From assembly GCA_900317285.1 (NCBI GenBank), contig ONGA01000003.1, positions 1 to 64,000 on the forward strand: DNA of 64,000 nt. Direction: 5' to 3'. Under the pieces are notes generated by a model, which was not told the DNA's origin, did no database searches, and saw only the letters and a list, made by a program, of their open reading frames with translations. How positions within the stretch are numbered: position 1 is the first letter of the stretch; the number at the start of each line of letters is the position of its first letter. Of the stretch, positions 23,926 through 32,575 are shown in pieces. The position numbers were made by a program, and so were the translations under genes. The DNA is from an uncultured Bacteroidales bacterium (GTDB lineage: Bacteria; Bacteroidota; Bacteroidia; Bacteroidales; P3).

Positions 23926-25122
23926 TTATAGAGTGGCGGCAATGGCGTCGGCCAGCGTAGCGAGCTGCTCTTCCTGAGCGGGAGCGGCGGCGCTCTTCAG
24001 CGATACGGTGTCGCCAATGATGGAGATGTCCTTCATCTGCTCCAGCTCGGCACGCATCAGCTTGCCGCTCTGTGGGGCCCAAGTGCCGTTCTCGATGAGG
24101 GCCCAGGTGCGGTTCTGGAAGGCGTGGGCCTTGAGGTCGTGGAGCAACTCCTCGACGGGGGTGAAGATGCCGTTGTTGTAGGTGCTGCATGCCAGTACAA
24201 TGTGGCTGGCGCGCCAGCACTCGGCCACCAGCTTGCTGGTGTGCGTGCGGCTGGCGTCGTAGGCCTTGATGTTCTTCACGCCACGCTGGGCGAGCAGCGT
24301 GCCCATGCGCATGGCGGCGGCTTCGGTATGGCCATAGATGCTGCCATAGATGATTACAACACCCTTTTCTTCAGGCTCGTAGCGGCTCCACACGTCGTGC
24401 TTGCCGATGAACCACTCCAGGTTGCTGCGCCACACAGGGCCGTGCAGCGGGCATATCATCTGGATGTCAAGGGCGGCGGCCTTCTTCAGCACTACCTGCA
24501 CGGGCTGGCCGTATTTGCCCACGATGTTGACGAAATAGCGACGGGCGTCGTTGAGCCATTCGCCTTCGAAGTTCACCTCGTCGGCAAAGATATTGCCGGA
24601 GAGTGCGCCGAAAGTGCCGAAGGCATCGGCGCTGAAAAGAACCTTGTCGGTGGTATCGTAGGTCATCATCACCTCGGGCCAATGCACCATGGGAGCCATG
24701 GTGAAGACTAGGTTGTGACGACCCAGCGAGAGAGTATCGCCCTCCTTGACGGCCTGCAGCTGTGCGGGCTTGCTTCCGAAGAACTGCTCCATCATCTGCG
24801 CGGCTTTGGCGGTGGTGACCACCATAGCCTCGGGGTAGCGCAGCATAAGGTCCATCAGCGTGGCGGCGTGGTCGGGTTCCATGTGGTGCACCACCACATA
24901 GTCGAGCCGGCGCCCGGCAAGGGCTGCCTGCACATTCTCGAAGAACTGGCTGGCCACCGATGCGTCGGTAGTGTCGAAGAGCGCGGTCTTCTCGTCGAGC
25001 AGCACGTAACTGTTGTAGGAGACCCCACGGGGGATGGGATAGACATTCTCGAAGAGGGCGGTGCGGCGGTCGCTTACACCAACATAAATGAGGTCCTGAC
25101 TAATGGGTTGGATATTTTGCAT
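23926..25122 (-). CDS. Flavodiiron protein (oxygen or NO reductase, FprA type)
   Basis: A 398-residue class A flavodiiron protein that reduces O2 to water or NO to N2O. The metallo-beta-lactamase-like domain holds the di-iron ligands His80, Glu82, Asp84 (HMEPDH), His147 (VHWPE), Asp166 (SADAFG) and His227 (CPLHGP). The flavodoxin domain begins near residue 255 with IIYGSIYGHTEAAA. ATG 25122 matches the family start (MQNIQPISQDLIYVGVSDRR). A -7 box lies at 25152-25160. Confidence 0.93.
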   Translation of the reverse strand: MQNIQPISQDLIYVGVSDRRTALFENVYPIPRGVSYNSYVLLDEKTALFDTTDASVASQFFENVQAALAGRRLDYVVVHHMEPDHAATLMDLMLRYPEAMVVTTAKAAQMMEQFFGSKPAQLQAVKEGDTLSLGRHNLVFTMAPMVHWPEVMMTYDTTDKVLFSADAFGTFGALSGNIFADEVNFEGEWLNDARRYFVNIVGKYGQPVQVVLKKAAALDIQMICPLHGPVWRSNLEWFIGKHDVWSRYEPEEKGVVIIYGSIYGHTEAAAMRMGTLLAQRGVKNIKAYDASRTHTSKLVAECWRASHIVLACSTYNNGIFTPVEELLHDLKAHAFQNRTWALIENGTWAPQSGKLMRAELEQMKDISIIGDTVSLKSAAAPAQEEQLATLADAIAATL

Positions 25123-25151
25123 AATAGAGACGTTTTTGTTTCTTTGAAGAT

Positions 25152-25160
25152 GCAAAGATA
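25152..25160 (-). promoter_or_regulatory. -7 box for the flavodiiron operon
   Basis: TATCTTTGC on the minus strand, 30 bases before the ATG at 25122; no TTTG at 19-21 bases. Confidence 0.5.
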
Positions 25161-25191
25161 CAAAAAAAATCTTAATGATAGTTTTTTTTAG

Positions 25192-25200
25192 TATTTTTGC
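25192..25200 (+). promoter_or_regulatory. -7 box abutting the cutC start codon
   Basis: TATTTTTGC ends 3 bases before the ATG at 25204. If used, transcription would begin at or very near the start codon, giving a leaderless message. No -33 TTTG is visible, so the call is uncertain. Confidence 0.4.
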
Positions 25201-25203
25201 AGC

Positions 25204-25884
25204 ATGATTGACGTTGAAATTTGCTGCAATTCGATAGCATCGGCGGTGGCCGCCAAGGACGGTTGTGCCGACCGTATAGAGCTCTGTCGCGACTTGGAGT
25301 GCGGTGGACTCACCCCCTCGGACGAGGATATAGCCTATTGTGTTCATCATTTGGGACTTCGTACCCATGTCCTGATTCGACCACGACCGGGCAACTTCTG
25401 CTACACCGAGGCCGAACAGATGGGCATCATCGCTGATATCAAGCGCTGCAAGGACTTAGGCGTTGCCGCCGTGGTGCTAGGATTTCTTACCGAGGAAGGT
25501 AAGATTGATGTGGAGATTACTCGTCGTATGGTGCAGCTGGCATCGCCCATGGAAGTGACCTTCCACCGAGCTTTCGACGAGGCAATGCAGAACCCCATAG
25601 AGGCTTTGTGGGATGTGGCGGCAGCACGCTGTCATCGCCTGTTGACCTCCGGTCAGCATTCCTCTGCTTTCGAGGGTGCCGAGGTGATAAAGAGTCTGAT
25701 AGGTGTTACCGGCGTGGAAATTGTTGCCGGCGCAGGTGTGACACCGATGAACGTATGTGAGTTGGCGCATATGACCGGTGTGCGTGAGGTACACGGCAGC
25801 TGCAAGAAGAGTCTTGACGACGGCACCCTCGTCACCGATGCCGCCATGGTGCGCCAGATGATTGACAAAACACTTACTTTATGA
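25204..25884 (+). CDS. cutC: CutC family protein
   Basis: A 226-residue TIM-barrel protein of the CutC family, historically linked to copper homeostasis, with real function unsettled. Family blocks are VEICCNSIASAVAA at the N-terminus, GADRIELC-like CADRIELCRDLECGG, HVLIRPRPGNFCY, VVLGFLTEEGKID, TFHRAFDEA, and VEIVAGAGVTPMN. Its end overlaps the next gene (ATGA). No upstream ATG exists, and the next Met is at residue 73, so the start is firm. Confidence 0.93.
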   Translation: MIDVEICCNSIASAVAAKDGCADRIELCRDLECGGLTPSDEDIAYCVHHLGLRTHVLIRPRPGNFCYTEAEQMGIIADIKRCKDLGVAAVVLGFLTEEGKIDVEITRRMVQLASPMEVTFHRAFDEAMQNPIEALWDVAAARCHRLLTSGQHSSAFEGAEVIKSLIGVTGVEIVAGAGVTPMNVCELAHMTGVREVHGSCKKSLDDGTLVTDAAMVRQMIDKTLTL

Positions 25885-28439
25885 AGAAGATACTGCTAGT
25901 GGTCGCTGCGGTGCTGATGTTTGTTTCATGCCAACGTGACCCGCATTTTATCACCGACAAAGATTACCGAGCCGAAGTGCATAACGACTTTGAAGTTCGT
26001 AATTCGGAATTCAGAATGTTGAACTTGAGGCTCGACACGTTGTGCCGTGCCGAAAGAGAGGCTATGGAATTCCTTTATGCCTACATGCCGTTAAGTGATT
26101 TGGCTGACTATGAGCCCTCGTTCTACCTGCAGCAGGTGCGCTACGCTTTCAAGGCTCGTGAGGAGATGCCATGGGGCAAGGATGTTCCTGAGGATGTCTT
26201 CCGCCATTTTGTGCTGGTGTATCGTGTGAACAACGAGAATCTCGACACCGCCCGCATGGTTTTTTATCGCGAGTTGAAAGAGCGTGTGAAAGACATGACG
26301 ATGGAGGAGGCTGCACTGGAGGTGAACCACTGGTGCCACGAGCATGTGGCCTACCGTGCTTCGGACAGTCGCACGTCGGCACCGTTGGCAACGACGAAGA
26401 CTTCGCTGGGACGTTGCGGTGAGGAGAGTACTTTCGCTGTCACCGCTTTGCGCGCCGTGGGTATCCCTGCCCGACAGTGCTACACGCCGCGCTGGGCGCA
26501 CTGCGATGACAATCATGCGTGGGTGGAAGTCTACGTCGATGGCGAATGGAAGTTCCTCGGTGCCTGTGAGCCCGACCCGCGGCTGAATATGGGCTGGTTT
26601 TCGGTGCCAAGTACCCGTTGCATGATGGTGCACACCAAGGCTTTCGGCAAGTACAAGGGCGACGAGGAGGTGGTGAAGCGCACAGGATTGTATTCCGAAC
26701 TAAACCTGTTGAGCCACTATGCTCCCACACGCCGCGTCACCGTCACCGTGCAGGACGAGAACGGTTTCCCCGTCAAAGCGCAAGTGAAGTTCAAACTATA
26801 CAACTACGCTGAATACTATACCCTCGCCACCGTTGCCACCGATGTCAACGGCAAGGCCTCGCTCACTACTGGCTTTGGTGACCTACTTATATGGGTTACC
26901 GATGGCGAGAAATACGCCTTCGAGAAACTGGATGTGCGTGAAAACAGCACGCTGACAATAACATTTAATTCTCAATCAGAACGAAAAGAACAAAAAGAAA
27001 GTTCTGATGGTTCTTTTAGTTCTGATTGCGATAAAAATATTTTTCTCTTCGAAATGGTGCCACCTGTTGCAGGCAATCCCAAAGTGACGGCCACCGAGGA
27101 GGAGACTGCCGCCAACGCCAAGCGCCTGGCCTATGAGGACTCGCTGCGCAACGCCTACATTGCTACGTTCCACTCTGGTAGTCCTAATCCAATAGTACGT
27201 TTCAGCGAAGGTAATTGGTATGAGATAGAACGCTTTATTTTGTCAGATACAACCTATGATACTCCCACAGGAGACTATCTTCTCACGTATAGTAAAAAGG
27301 ATTTGAGAGATATCAGCTGTGCCACGCTTCAGGCACATCGCACACAAGCTGCAGACTATGAGGTTGCACCGGCGATATATTGGCATGGCATACAGCCGGC
27401 CCGCATTAGCAACGAGATGGTGCGACCCTACCGTGAGGAGCTGGCGGATTTTAAGGAAATGAAGTATGCCGAGAATATCTCTCAGTGGGTCTCCCGGAAT
27501 ATCGTTGTCGACGACAGCAGCAACTATTATAACTGCCCCATTTCGCCAGTGGGCGTCTACAAACTGCGCCGTGCAGACCGCCACAGTCGCGACATCTTCT
27601 TCGTAGCTGCTTGTCGTGCCGCAGGCATCCCTGCATACCTTGACAACGCCACAAACACAATCTATGCGGCCGATGCATCGAAGTCGGTGTTCCGTAAGGT
27701 GGACTTCAACGATGATAACCATCCCGTTGATGTCAATGCCAAACGAGCGAAGCTAACACTCACCTATCGTGGCAAGGAGCCCGCCAAGCCTGTCTACTGG
27801 ACTCATTTTACGTTGGCTAAGATGGAGAATGGCGACCTGCGCACCTTTGACTTTGAGGACGATGCTCGTATGGCCAACTTCCCTACCACAATTGAATTAG
27901 AACCTGGTACATATTGCCTCTCTACAGGCAACCGCTATCCCGATGGTGCTGTACGGTCACGCCTGGAGTTCTTTGAGGTGAAGTCGGGCGAGAAGGTCAC
28001 TAAGGAGATTGTCATCCTGCCCTTGGAAGTCAAAGAGTCAAATAGTATAAATGTCGATAAGAATCTTGAACTCTTTGATGGCATTGAGTTGTGGGATTAT
28101 GCGGGTGATGCCGGAATGCTCTACGTCAACCTCGGCGACTACAGCGAGCCGTCGAAGCACCTCGTTGTGGAGCTGAAACAACATCAAAAGGAAATGAAAC
28201 AGTGGGGCGGCATGACTTTCATGGTCGGACCTGCCGAACTGAACATGACTGATTGGCATCTGGTGAACACCGACATAGCCTATAATAAAGGTGTTTTAGA
28301 ACAACACATTCTCAAGGCTGTACATGGTAAGGGACAGTATCCCATAGTTGCCCTTATTAATAAAAATGGACATATCTTATATTATAGTGAAGGATATAAG
28401 ATAGGTGTGGTAGAACAGGTGCTGAAGGCTGTAAAATAA
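25881..28439 (+). CDS. Transglutaminase-domain lipoprotein
   Basis: An 852-residue lipoprotein (lipobox Cys17). The transglutaminase/protease-like core spans residues about 110-240, with Cys179 (GRCGEEST), His212 (DDNHAWVEVYVDGEW) and Asp232. A carboxypeptidase-regulatory-like segment follows (RRVTVTVQDENGFPVKAQV). A second transglutaminase-like block lies near residues 555-620 (RDIFFVAACRAAGIPAYLDN) but shows no obvious Cys nucleophile. Residues 357-388 (SQSERKEQKESSDGSFSSD) form a low-complexity, AT-rich insert. It is co-translated with cutC and convergent with glmS. Substrate is unknown. Confidence 0.82.
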   Translation: MKKILLVVAAVLMFVSCQRDPHFITDKDYRAEVHNDFEVRNSEFRMLNLRLDTLCRAEREAMEFLYAYMPLSDLADYEPSFYLQQVRYAFKAREEMPWGKDVPEDVFRHFVLVYRVNNENLDTARMVFYRELKERVKDMTMEEAALEVNHWCHEHVAYRASDSRTSAPLATTKTSLGRCGEESTFAVTALRAVGIPARQCYTPRWAHCDDNHAWVEVYVDGEWKFLGACEPDPRLNMGWFSVPSTRCMMVHTKAFGKYKGDEEVVKRTGLYSELNLLSHYAPTRRVTVTVQDENGFPVKAQVKFKLYNYAEYYTLATVATDVNGKASLTTGFGDLLIWVTDGEKYAFEKLDVRENSTLTITFNSQSERKEQKESSDGSFSSDCDKNIFLFEMVPPVAGNPKVTATEEETAANAKRLAYEDSLRNAYIATFHSGSPNPIVRFSEGNWYEIERFILSDTTYDTPTGDYLLTYSKKDLRDISCATLQAHRTQAADYEVAPAIYWHGIQPARISNEMVRPYREELADFKEMKYAENISQWVSRNIVVDDSSNYYNCPISPVGVYKLRRADRHSRDIFFVAACRAAGIPAYLDNATNTIYAADASKSVFRKVDFNDDNHPVDVNAKRAKLTLTYRGKEPAKPVYWTHFTLAKMENGDLRTFDFEDDARMANFPTTIELEPGTYCLSTGNRYPDGAVRSRLEFFEVKSGEKVTKEIVILPLEVKESNSINVDKNLELFDGIELWDYAGDAGMLYVNLGDYSEPSKHLVVELKQHQKEMKQWGGMTFMVGPAELNMTDWHLVNTDIAYNKGVLEQHILKAVHGKGQYPIVALINKNGHILYYSEGYKIGVVEQVLKAVK

Positions 28440-28443
28440 AGGA

Positions 28444-28470
28444 GCCCGCCAATCGGCGGGCTTCTCTTTT
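28444..28470. terminator. Bidirectional terminator between the transglutaminase and glmS genes
   Basis: GCCCGCC (28444-28450), AATC, GGCGGGC (28455-28461), then TTCTCTTTT on the plus strand; the minus strand also has a T-rich stretch after the stem. It occupies almost the whole 29-base gap. Confidence 0.88.
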
Positions 28471-30328
28471 ATTCGACGGTAACTGATTTTGCCAGGTTTC
28501 GTGGTTGGTCGACGTTGCGACCTTTGGCGGTGGCGATGTAGTAGGCCAGCAGCTGCAGCGGGATGACTGCCAGCATGGGAACGAAGCAGTCGCGAGTGTC
28601 AGGGATGGTGAAGACGTAGTCGCTCATGTTGCTCACCGTGGTGTCGCCTTCGGTGACTACGCTGATAATCTTTCCTTTGCGGGATTTGATTTCCTGGATG
28701 TTGCTGACAATCTTGTCATACATGCCGCGTTTGGGCGCGATGAAGACCACCGGCATCTCCTCGTCGACGAGGGCGATGGGACCGTGCTTCATCTCGGCGG
28801 CGGGGTAGCCCTCGGCGTGGAGGTAGGAAATCTCTTTCAGCTTCAGTGCACCCTCGAGGGCCACGGGGTAGTTGTAGCCGCGGCCGAGGAAGATGAAGTT
28901 GCGGCAGTAGGTGAACATCTGGGCGAACTGGTCGATGTTCTTGTTGTGTTCCAGAGTCCACTGCATCTTGTCGGGAATCTGGTAGAGTTCGTCGACCAGC
29001 ATGTGGAACATTTCGTCGCTGAGGGTCTTCTTTTCCTTGGCAATGGCCAGACCCAGCAGGCAGAGAGTGATGACCTGACCGGTGAAAGCCTTGGTGGAGG
29101 CTACGCCGATTTCGGGACCCACATGGAGGTAGGTGCCGCTATGGGTGGCACGGGCGATGCTGGAGCCGATGACGTTGCAGATGCCGTAGAGGAAGGCACC
29201 TTTCTGCTCGGCCAGTTGGATGGCTGCCAAGGTGTCGGCAGTTTCGCCGCTTTGCGAAACAGCGATGACCACATCGTCGGGATAGATGACGGGATTACGG
29301 TAGCGGAACTCCGAAGCATACTCCACTTCCACGGGAATCTGAGCTGCCTCCTCGATGAAGTACTTACCGATGAGGGCCGAGTGCCAGCTGGTGCCACAGG
29401 CGCAGATGATGATGCGGCGGGCATTGATGAACTTATCCTTGTGTTCGATGATGCCGCTGAGGGTGATATCGTGGCGCTTGTGGTGCAGGCGACCTTTGAT
29501 GCAGGTGCGCAGGGCGTTGGGCTGCTCCCAGATTTCCTTCAGCATGAAGTGAGGGAAGCCGCCTTTCTCCAGCTCGTCGAGGCTGAGGCTGAGCGTGTGC
29601 ATCTCGGGGGTCTGGTGGACGTTGGCGAGGTTGACGATGTCGATCTTGCCGCTGCGGTCCATGTAGGCAATCTCCTCGTCCTTGAGGTAAACCACCTGCT
29701 TGGTGTATTCCACGATGGGGGTGGCGTCGGAGCCCAAATAGAATTCTTTCTTACCGTTGGCGTCGGAACCCACGCCGATGACCAGCGGCGAGCCTTTGCG
29801 GGCGCAAACGAGCTGGTCGGGATGATCTTTCTGAAGGATGGCGATGGCATAGGCACCAACGACGCTCTTCAGGGCACGTTGCACGGCGGTGAAGAGGTCG
29901 CATTTCTCAGTCTTCTGCGTGTATTCGATGAACTGCACCAGCACCTCGGTGTCGGTCTCGGAGCAGAACTCATAGCCCTTCTTCTCGAGCATGGAACGCA
30001 GGGTTTTGTAGTTCTCGATGATGCCGTTGTGCACCAGCGAGAGATTGCCGCTTTGTGAGAGATGCGGGTGGGCGTTGACGGTGTTGGGCTCGCCGTGAGT
30101 GGCCCAGCGGGTGTGGGCGATGCCGATGCTGCCGGTGGTGTCCTCGTTCGCGCATTTTTCCTCCAAGGCCGCTACCTTGCCGGTAGCCTTGTAGACGTTG
30201 AGGTCGCCTTTGGTGTTAATCATGGAGACACCGGCCGAGTCGTAGCCGCGATATTCCAGTCGATGAAGACCCTTTATCAAAATGGGGTAAGCCTCTTGCT
30301 CACCGATATATCCTACTATTCCACACAT
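28469..30328 (-). CDS. glmS: Glutamine--fructose-6-phosphate aminotransferase (isomerizing)
   Basis: A 619-residue enzyme that makes glucosamine-6-phosphate for peptidoglycan and LPS. Cys2 (MCGIVGYIG) is the glutaminase nucleophile; GIAHTRWATHGEP and HNGIIENY belong to the same domain. Two SIS domains follow (CGTSWHSALIG, SQSGETADTLAA; RGYNYPVALEGALKLKE). It ends with the family tail PRNLAKSVTVE. A consensus promoter is at 30363-30395. No glmS ribozyme is visible in the short leader. Confidence 0.97.
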   Translation of the reverse strand: MCGIVGYIGEQEAYPILIKGLHRLEYRGYDSAGVSMINTKGDLNVYKATGKVAALEEKCANEDTTGSIGIAHTRWATHGEPNTVNAHPHLSQSGNLSLVHNGIIENYKTLRSMLEKKGYEFCSETDTEVLVQFIEYTQKTEKCDLFTAVQRALKSVVGAYAIAILQKDHPDQLVCARKGSPLVIGVGSDANGKKEFYLGSDATPIVEYTKQVVYLKDEEIAYMDRSGKIDIVNLANVHQTPEMHTLSLSLDELEKGGFPHFMLKEIWEQPNALRTCIKGRLHHKRHDITLSGIIEHKDKFINARRIIICACGTSWHSALIGKYFIEEAAQIPVEVEYASEFRYRNPVIYPDDVVIAVSQSGETADTLAAIQLAEQKGAFLYGICNVIGSSIARATHSGTYLHVGPEIGVASTKAFTGQVITLCLLGLAIAKEKKTLSDEMFHMLVDELYQIPDKMQWTLEHNKNIDQFAQMFTYCRNFIFLGRGYNYPVALEGALKLKEISYLHAEGYPAAEMKHGPIALVDEEMPVVFIAPKRGMYDKIVSNIQEIKSRKGKIISVVTEGDTTVSNMSDYVFTIPDTRDCFVPMLAVIPLQLLAYYIATAKGRNVDQPRNLAKSVTVE

Positions 30329-30362
30329 AGTTTTGGTTGTTTTTTGGTTTATTTAACAAAAT

Positions 30363-30395
30363 GCAAAAGTAAATATAATTTTGCAAATAACCAAA
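30363..30395 (-). promoter_or_regulatory. Bacteroidota promoter for glmS
   Basis: On the minus strand TTTG (30392-30395), 20 bases, TACTTTTGC (30363-30371), 35 bases before the ATG. It is back to back with the module 2 promoter, 27 bases apart. Confidence 0.85.
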
Positions 30396-30422
30396 TAAAT
30401 AATGGGATGTGATGAAAAATAA

Positions 30423-30454
30423 TTTGCTATATGAATGAAAATGTGTATCTTTGC
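30423..30454 (+). promoter_or_regulatory. Bacteroidota promoter for module 2
   Basis: TTTG (30423-30426), 19 bases, TATCTTTGC (30446-30454). The leader to the ATG at 30537 is about 75 bases, like that of module 1, but without a palindrome. Confidence 0.85.
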
Positions 30455-30536
30455 ATTTGCAAAACGATTAAAGGCAAGGGGTGTATAATACGTAACTCGC
30501 TGATATATGAAAGGAATAATACAATAATAAAAAAGT

Positions 30537-30725
30537 ATGTATAAAGAAAAAGACGAGCTGAAGAAGCCCTACGAGGCTCCGAGGTTGACCGCTGTCAGTT
30601 TCCTGACAGAGAGGGGATTTGCTGTTAGTGGATTGGGATTTACTCTAGAAGATCCCGGTGAAGTTTTTATAGAAGAACGCAGAGAGAGTAGCTCCAATTG
30701 GGGTGGAGGTGATGGTTGGTTTTAA
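30537..30725 (+). CDS. Small peptide gene, first gene of module 2
   Basis: A 62-residue protein starting MYKEKDELKKPYEAPRLTAV. It shares Y-x-x-P-x-LT-x-V-x-F-x-x-ERGFA and FIEER-x-E with the 89-residue peptide of module 1 and ends in the Gly/Trp-rich NWGGGDGWF. There is no signal peptide, membrane segment or Cys. It is followed after 17 bases by a homologous lipoprotein. Its function is unknown. Confidence 0.75.
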   Translation: MYKEKDELKKPYEAPRLTAVSFLTERGFAVSGLGFTLEDPGEVFIEERRESSSNWGGGDGWF

Positions 30726-30742
30726 ACATTAAAGTAAACAGT

Positions 30743-32479
30743 ATGAAGTACAGAATTGCGTTTTGGATGACAATGATTAGTTGTCTGGTCTTTTTGAATG
30801 GATGTGAGAAAGAGAATGAGCCTGAAGAAATTCCAGAGGGGGCATTTCGTTTGACAGGGGAAGGTTTTAGAACTCATGGAAAGACTTCCGTGGAAGGAAC
30901 AAGTGTTTATTGGAATACTGGCGACAAAGTAAAATTGAATGGAACGGAATACTCTGTTTCAGTTAGCGGTAGTGGAGAAACTTATGTTACAGATGAGGTT
31001 GACAATGGGTCCGATATATATGGGTATTTCCCGTCTTCGCTTGAGGTGACAGAAAACGCAGGTACAAACACTCCTACGCTAATAATACCGGCAACATATA
31101 GGTCGAGTTTTAGTGGAGACCGTCAGAAAATTGATTTGCCGATGATAGGCAAGGCTGGAGTTGGTGCAAAGGGTATTAGCTTTAAACATCTTACCGCTGC
31201 CGTAAAAGTGTGCGTAAAGAATACTACGGGAAGCGATGTCTTTCTCGATTCCATTATTGTCAGTAGTGAGAATTATCAGTTGAGTGGGAGTGTAGAACTT
31301 AATTTACTGGCGGAGGATTTGGGATTGGTGCCTAATAACAGCGGTGTAGCAGCCGCAGACAAGCGTGTGAAGGTCTCTTTCGCTAATGGTGCTGTTTCTA
31401 TTCGTAATGGGGGCAGCGATATTAAAGAAGTGCAAGTGCCAATTCTGCCTGTTTCCGAATCGGATATTACCATCAAAGTGTACACTCATAAATTGGTGGC
31501 GCGAACAGGTATGCCGAGTGTTAATTACGATTACGATTTTAGTCATTGTGCATCTTCTCCAGCTTTACCTCGGAATGTTATGCTGATGGCTGGAACTGAG
31601 ATTGGCGGTATTCATACCGTTGAGGTGGATCATAGTTTGTTTACTGTGGGAGTTGGTAGGAAAGTACGGTTCTCAAAAGGTAATCTTGTGTGCTCAAGAC
31701 CGAACACATCTGCATCATGGTCTTCATCCTCTTTGACATGGAGTTTTATGAATAATCAATATGATATAGTAGAAGTCAGTAATTCGGATTTAGGGGATGA
31801 TTTTGCTCACGTAGCGGATATTAGACATTTTGGTTGGGGTACTAGTGGGTGGAATAATGGGAATACATGCTATCGCCCATATAATACGAATGCGTCTTCG
31901 GGGGATTATTATGGACCTTATAAAAAATCACAATATTGGAGTTTGGTGGGTGATTACAAAAATGCTGACTGGGGAGTGTATAATGCCATCAGCAATGGAG
32001 GCAATATGGATGGAATGTGGCGAACGTTGTCTGGAGGAGAAAATGGGGAGATGGATTCATTGTTTAATCATCGTGCAGCTTCGACATTGGGAGGTGCTGT
32101 TGCACGGTATACCAAAGCTAAAGTGGGCACTACATATGGAGTAATCATTTTCCCTGACAGTTATGCTCACCCAGAAGATGTGAGTGTGCCAATAGGTATT
32201 GGAGAGACGGGTGGTGCTGGATGGAATGGAAACAGCTATTCTATTGCTGATTGGACGAAAATGGAAGAAGCTGGGGCTGTTTTTCTGGCGGCGGCTGGTT
32301 ATCGAAGTGGGAATTATATGTCGAATAATACGAATGTTCAGGGTTATTATTGGACAACTACTTTATCAAATGATTATAATGCATATATTGTCCAGTTTTC
32401 AGAAACAATAATGAATGCGAGTTCTTATAATAGCACAAAGGCTCGGGGTTGTTCAGTGCGGTTGGTGCAGGATTTGTGA
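30743..32479 (+). CDS. Surface lipoprotein, fimbrillin-like N-terminus with FISUMP-type C-terminus (module 2)
   Basis: A 578-residue lipoprotein from ATG 30743; lipobox Cys21 is followed by EKENEPEE, an acidic surface-export-like signal. It is a homologue of 280-1971: IPEGAFRLTGE, VYWNTGDKVKLNG, VRFSKGNLVC, HFGWGTSGW, GYYWTTTLS and SVRLVQDL line up. Codon use is clearly AT-richer than in the neighbouring glmS and kor genes, which suggests a different history. The upstream in-frame ATG at 30716 overlaps the peptide gene and lacks a signal sequence. The ligand is unknown. Confidence 0.85.
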   Translation: MKYRIAFWMTMISCLVFLNGCEKENEPEEIPEGAFRLTGEGFRTHGKTSVEGTSVYWNTGDKVKLNGTEYSVSVSGSGETYVTDEVDNGSDIYGYFPSSLEVTENAGTNTPTLIIPATYRSSFSGDRQKIDLPMIGKAGVGAKGISFKHLTAAVKVCVKNTTGSDVFLDSIIVSSENYQLSGSVELNLLAEDLGLVPNNSGVAAADKRVKVSFANGAVSIRNGGSDIKEVQVPILPVSESDITIKVYTHKLVARTGMPSVNYDYDFSHCASSPALPRNVMLMAGTEIGGIHTVEVDHSLFTVGVGRKVRFSKGNLVCSRPNTSASWSSSSLTWSFMNNQYDIVEVSNSDLGDDFAHVADIRHFGWGTSGWNNGNTCYRPYNTNASSGDYYGPYKKSQYWSLVGDYKNADWGVYNAISNGGNMDGMWRTLSGGENGEMDSLFNHRAASTLGGAVARYTKAKVGTTYGVIIFPDSYAHPEDVSVPIGIGETGGAGWNGNSYSIADWTKMEEAGAVFLAAAGYRSGNYMSNNTNVQGYYWTTTLSNDYNAYIVQFSETIMNASSYNSTKARGCSVRLVQDL

Positions 32480-32510
32480 GGGTGAATCTGGAGTCAGTAT
32501 GGAAAAAGGA

Positions 32511-32540
32511 AAGCCTCCCCGGGATGGGGAGGCTTTTGGT
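32511..32540. terminator. Bidirectional terminator between module 2 and korC
   Basis: A 10-bp stem AAGCCTCCCC/GGGGAGGCTT (32511-32520 with 32526-32535) followed by TT; the minus strand also reads out into TTTCCTTTTTCC. A second perfect hairpin GCGGAC/GTCCGC (about 32548-32565) stands next to the korC stop. Confidence 0.8.
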
Positions 32541-32575
32541 TTGTGTTGCGGACGGGTTTGTCCGCGTGACAACGC

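Noticed and set aside
30329-30422. glmS ribozyme in the glmS leader
   Set aside because: The leader between the predicted start site and the ATG is only about 30 bases, too short for the ribozyme.
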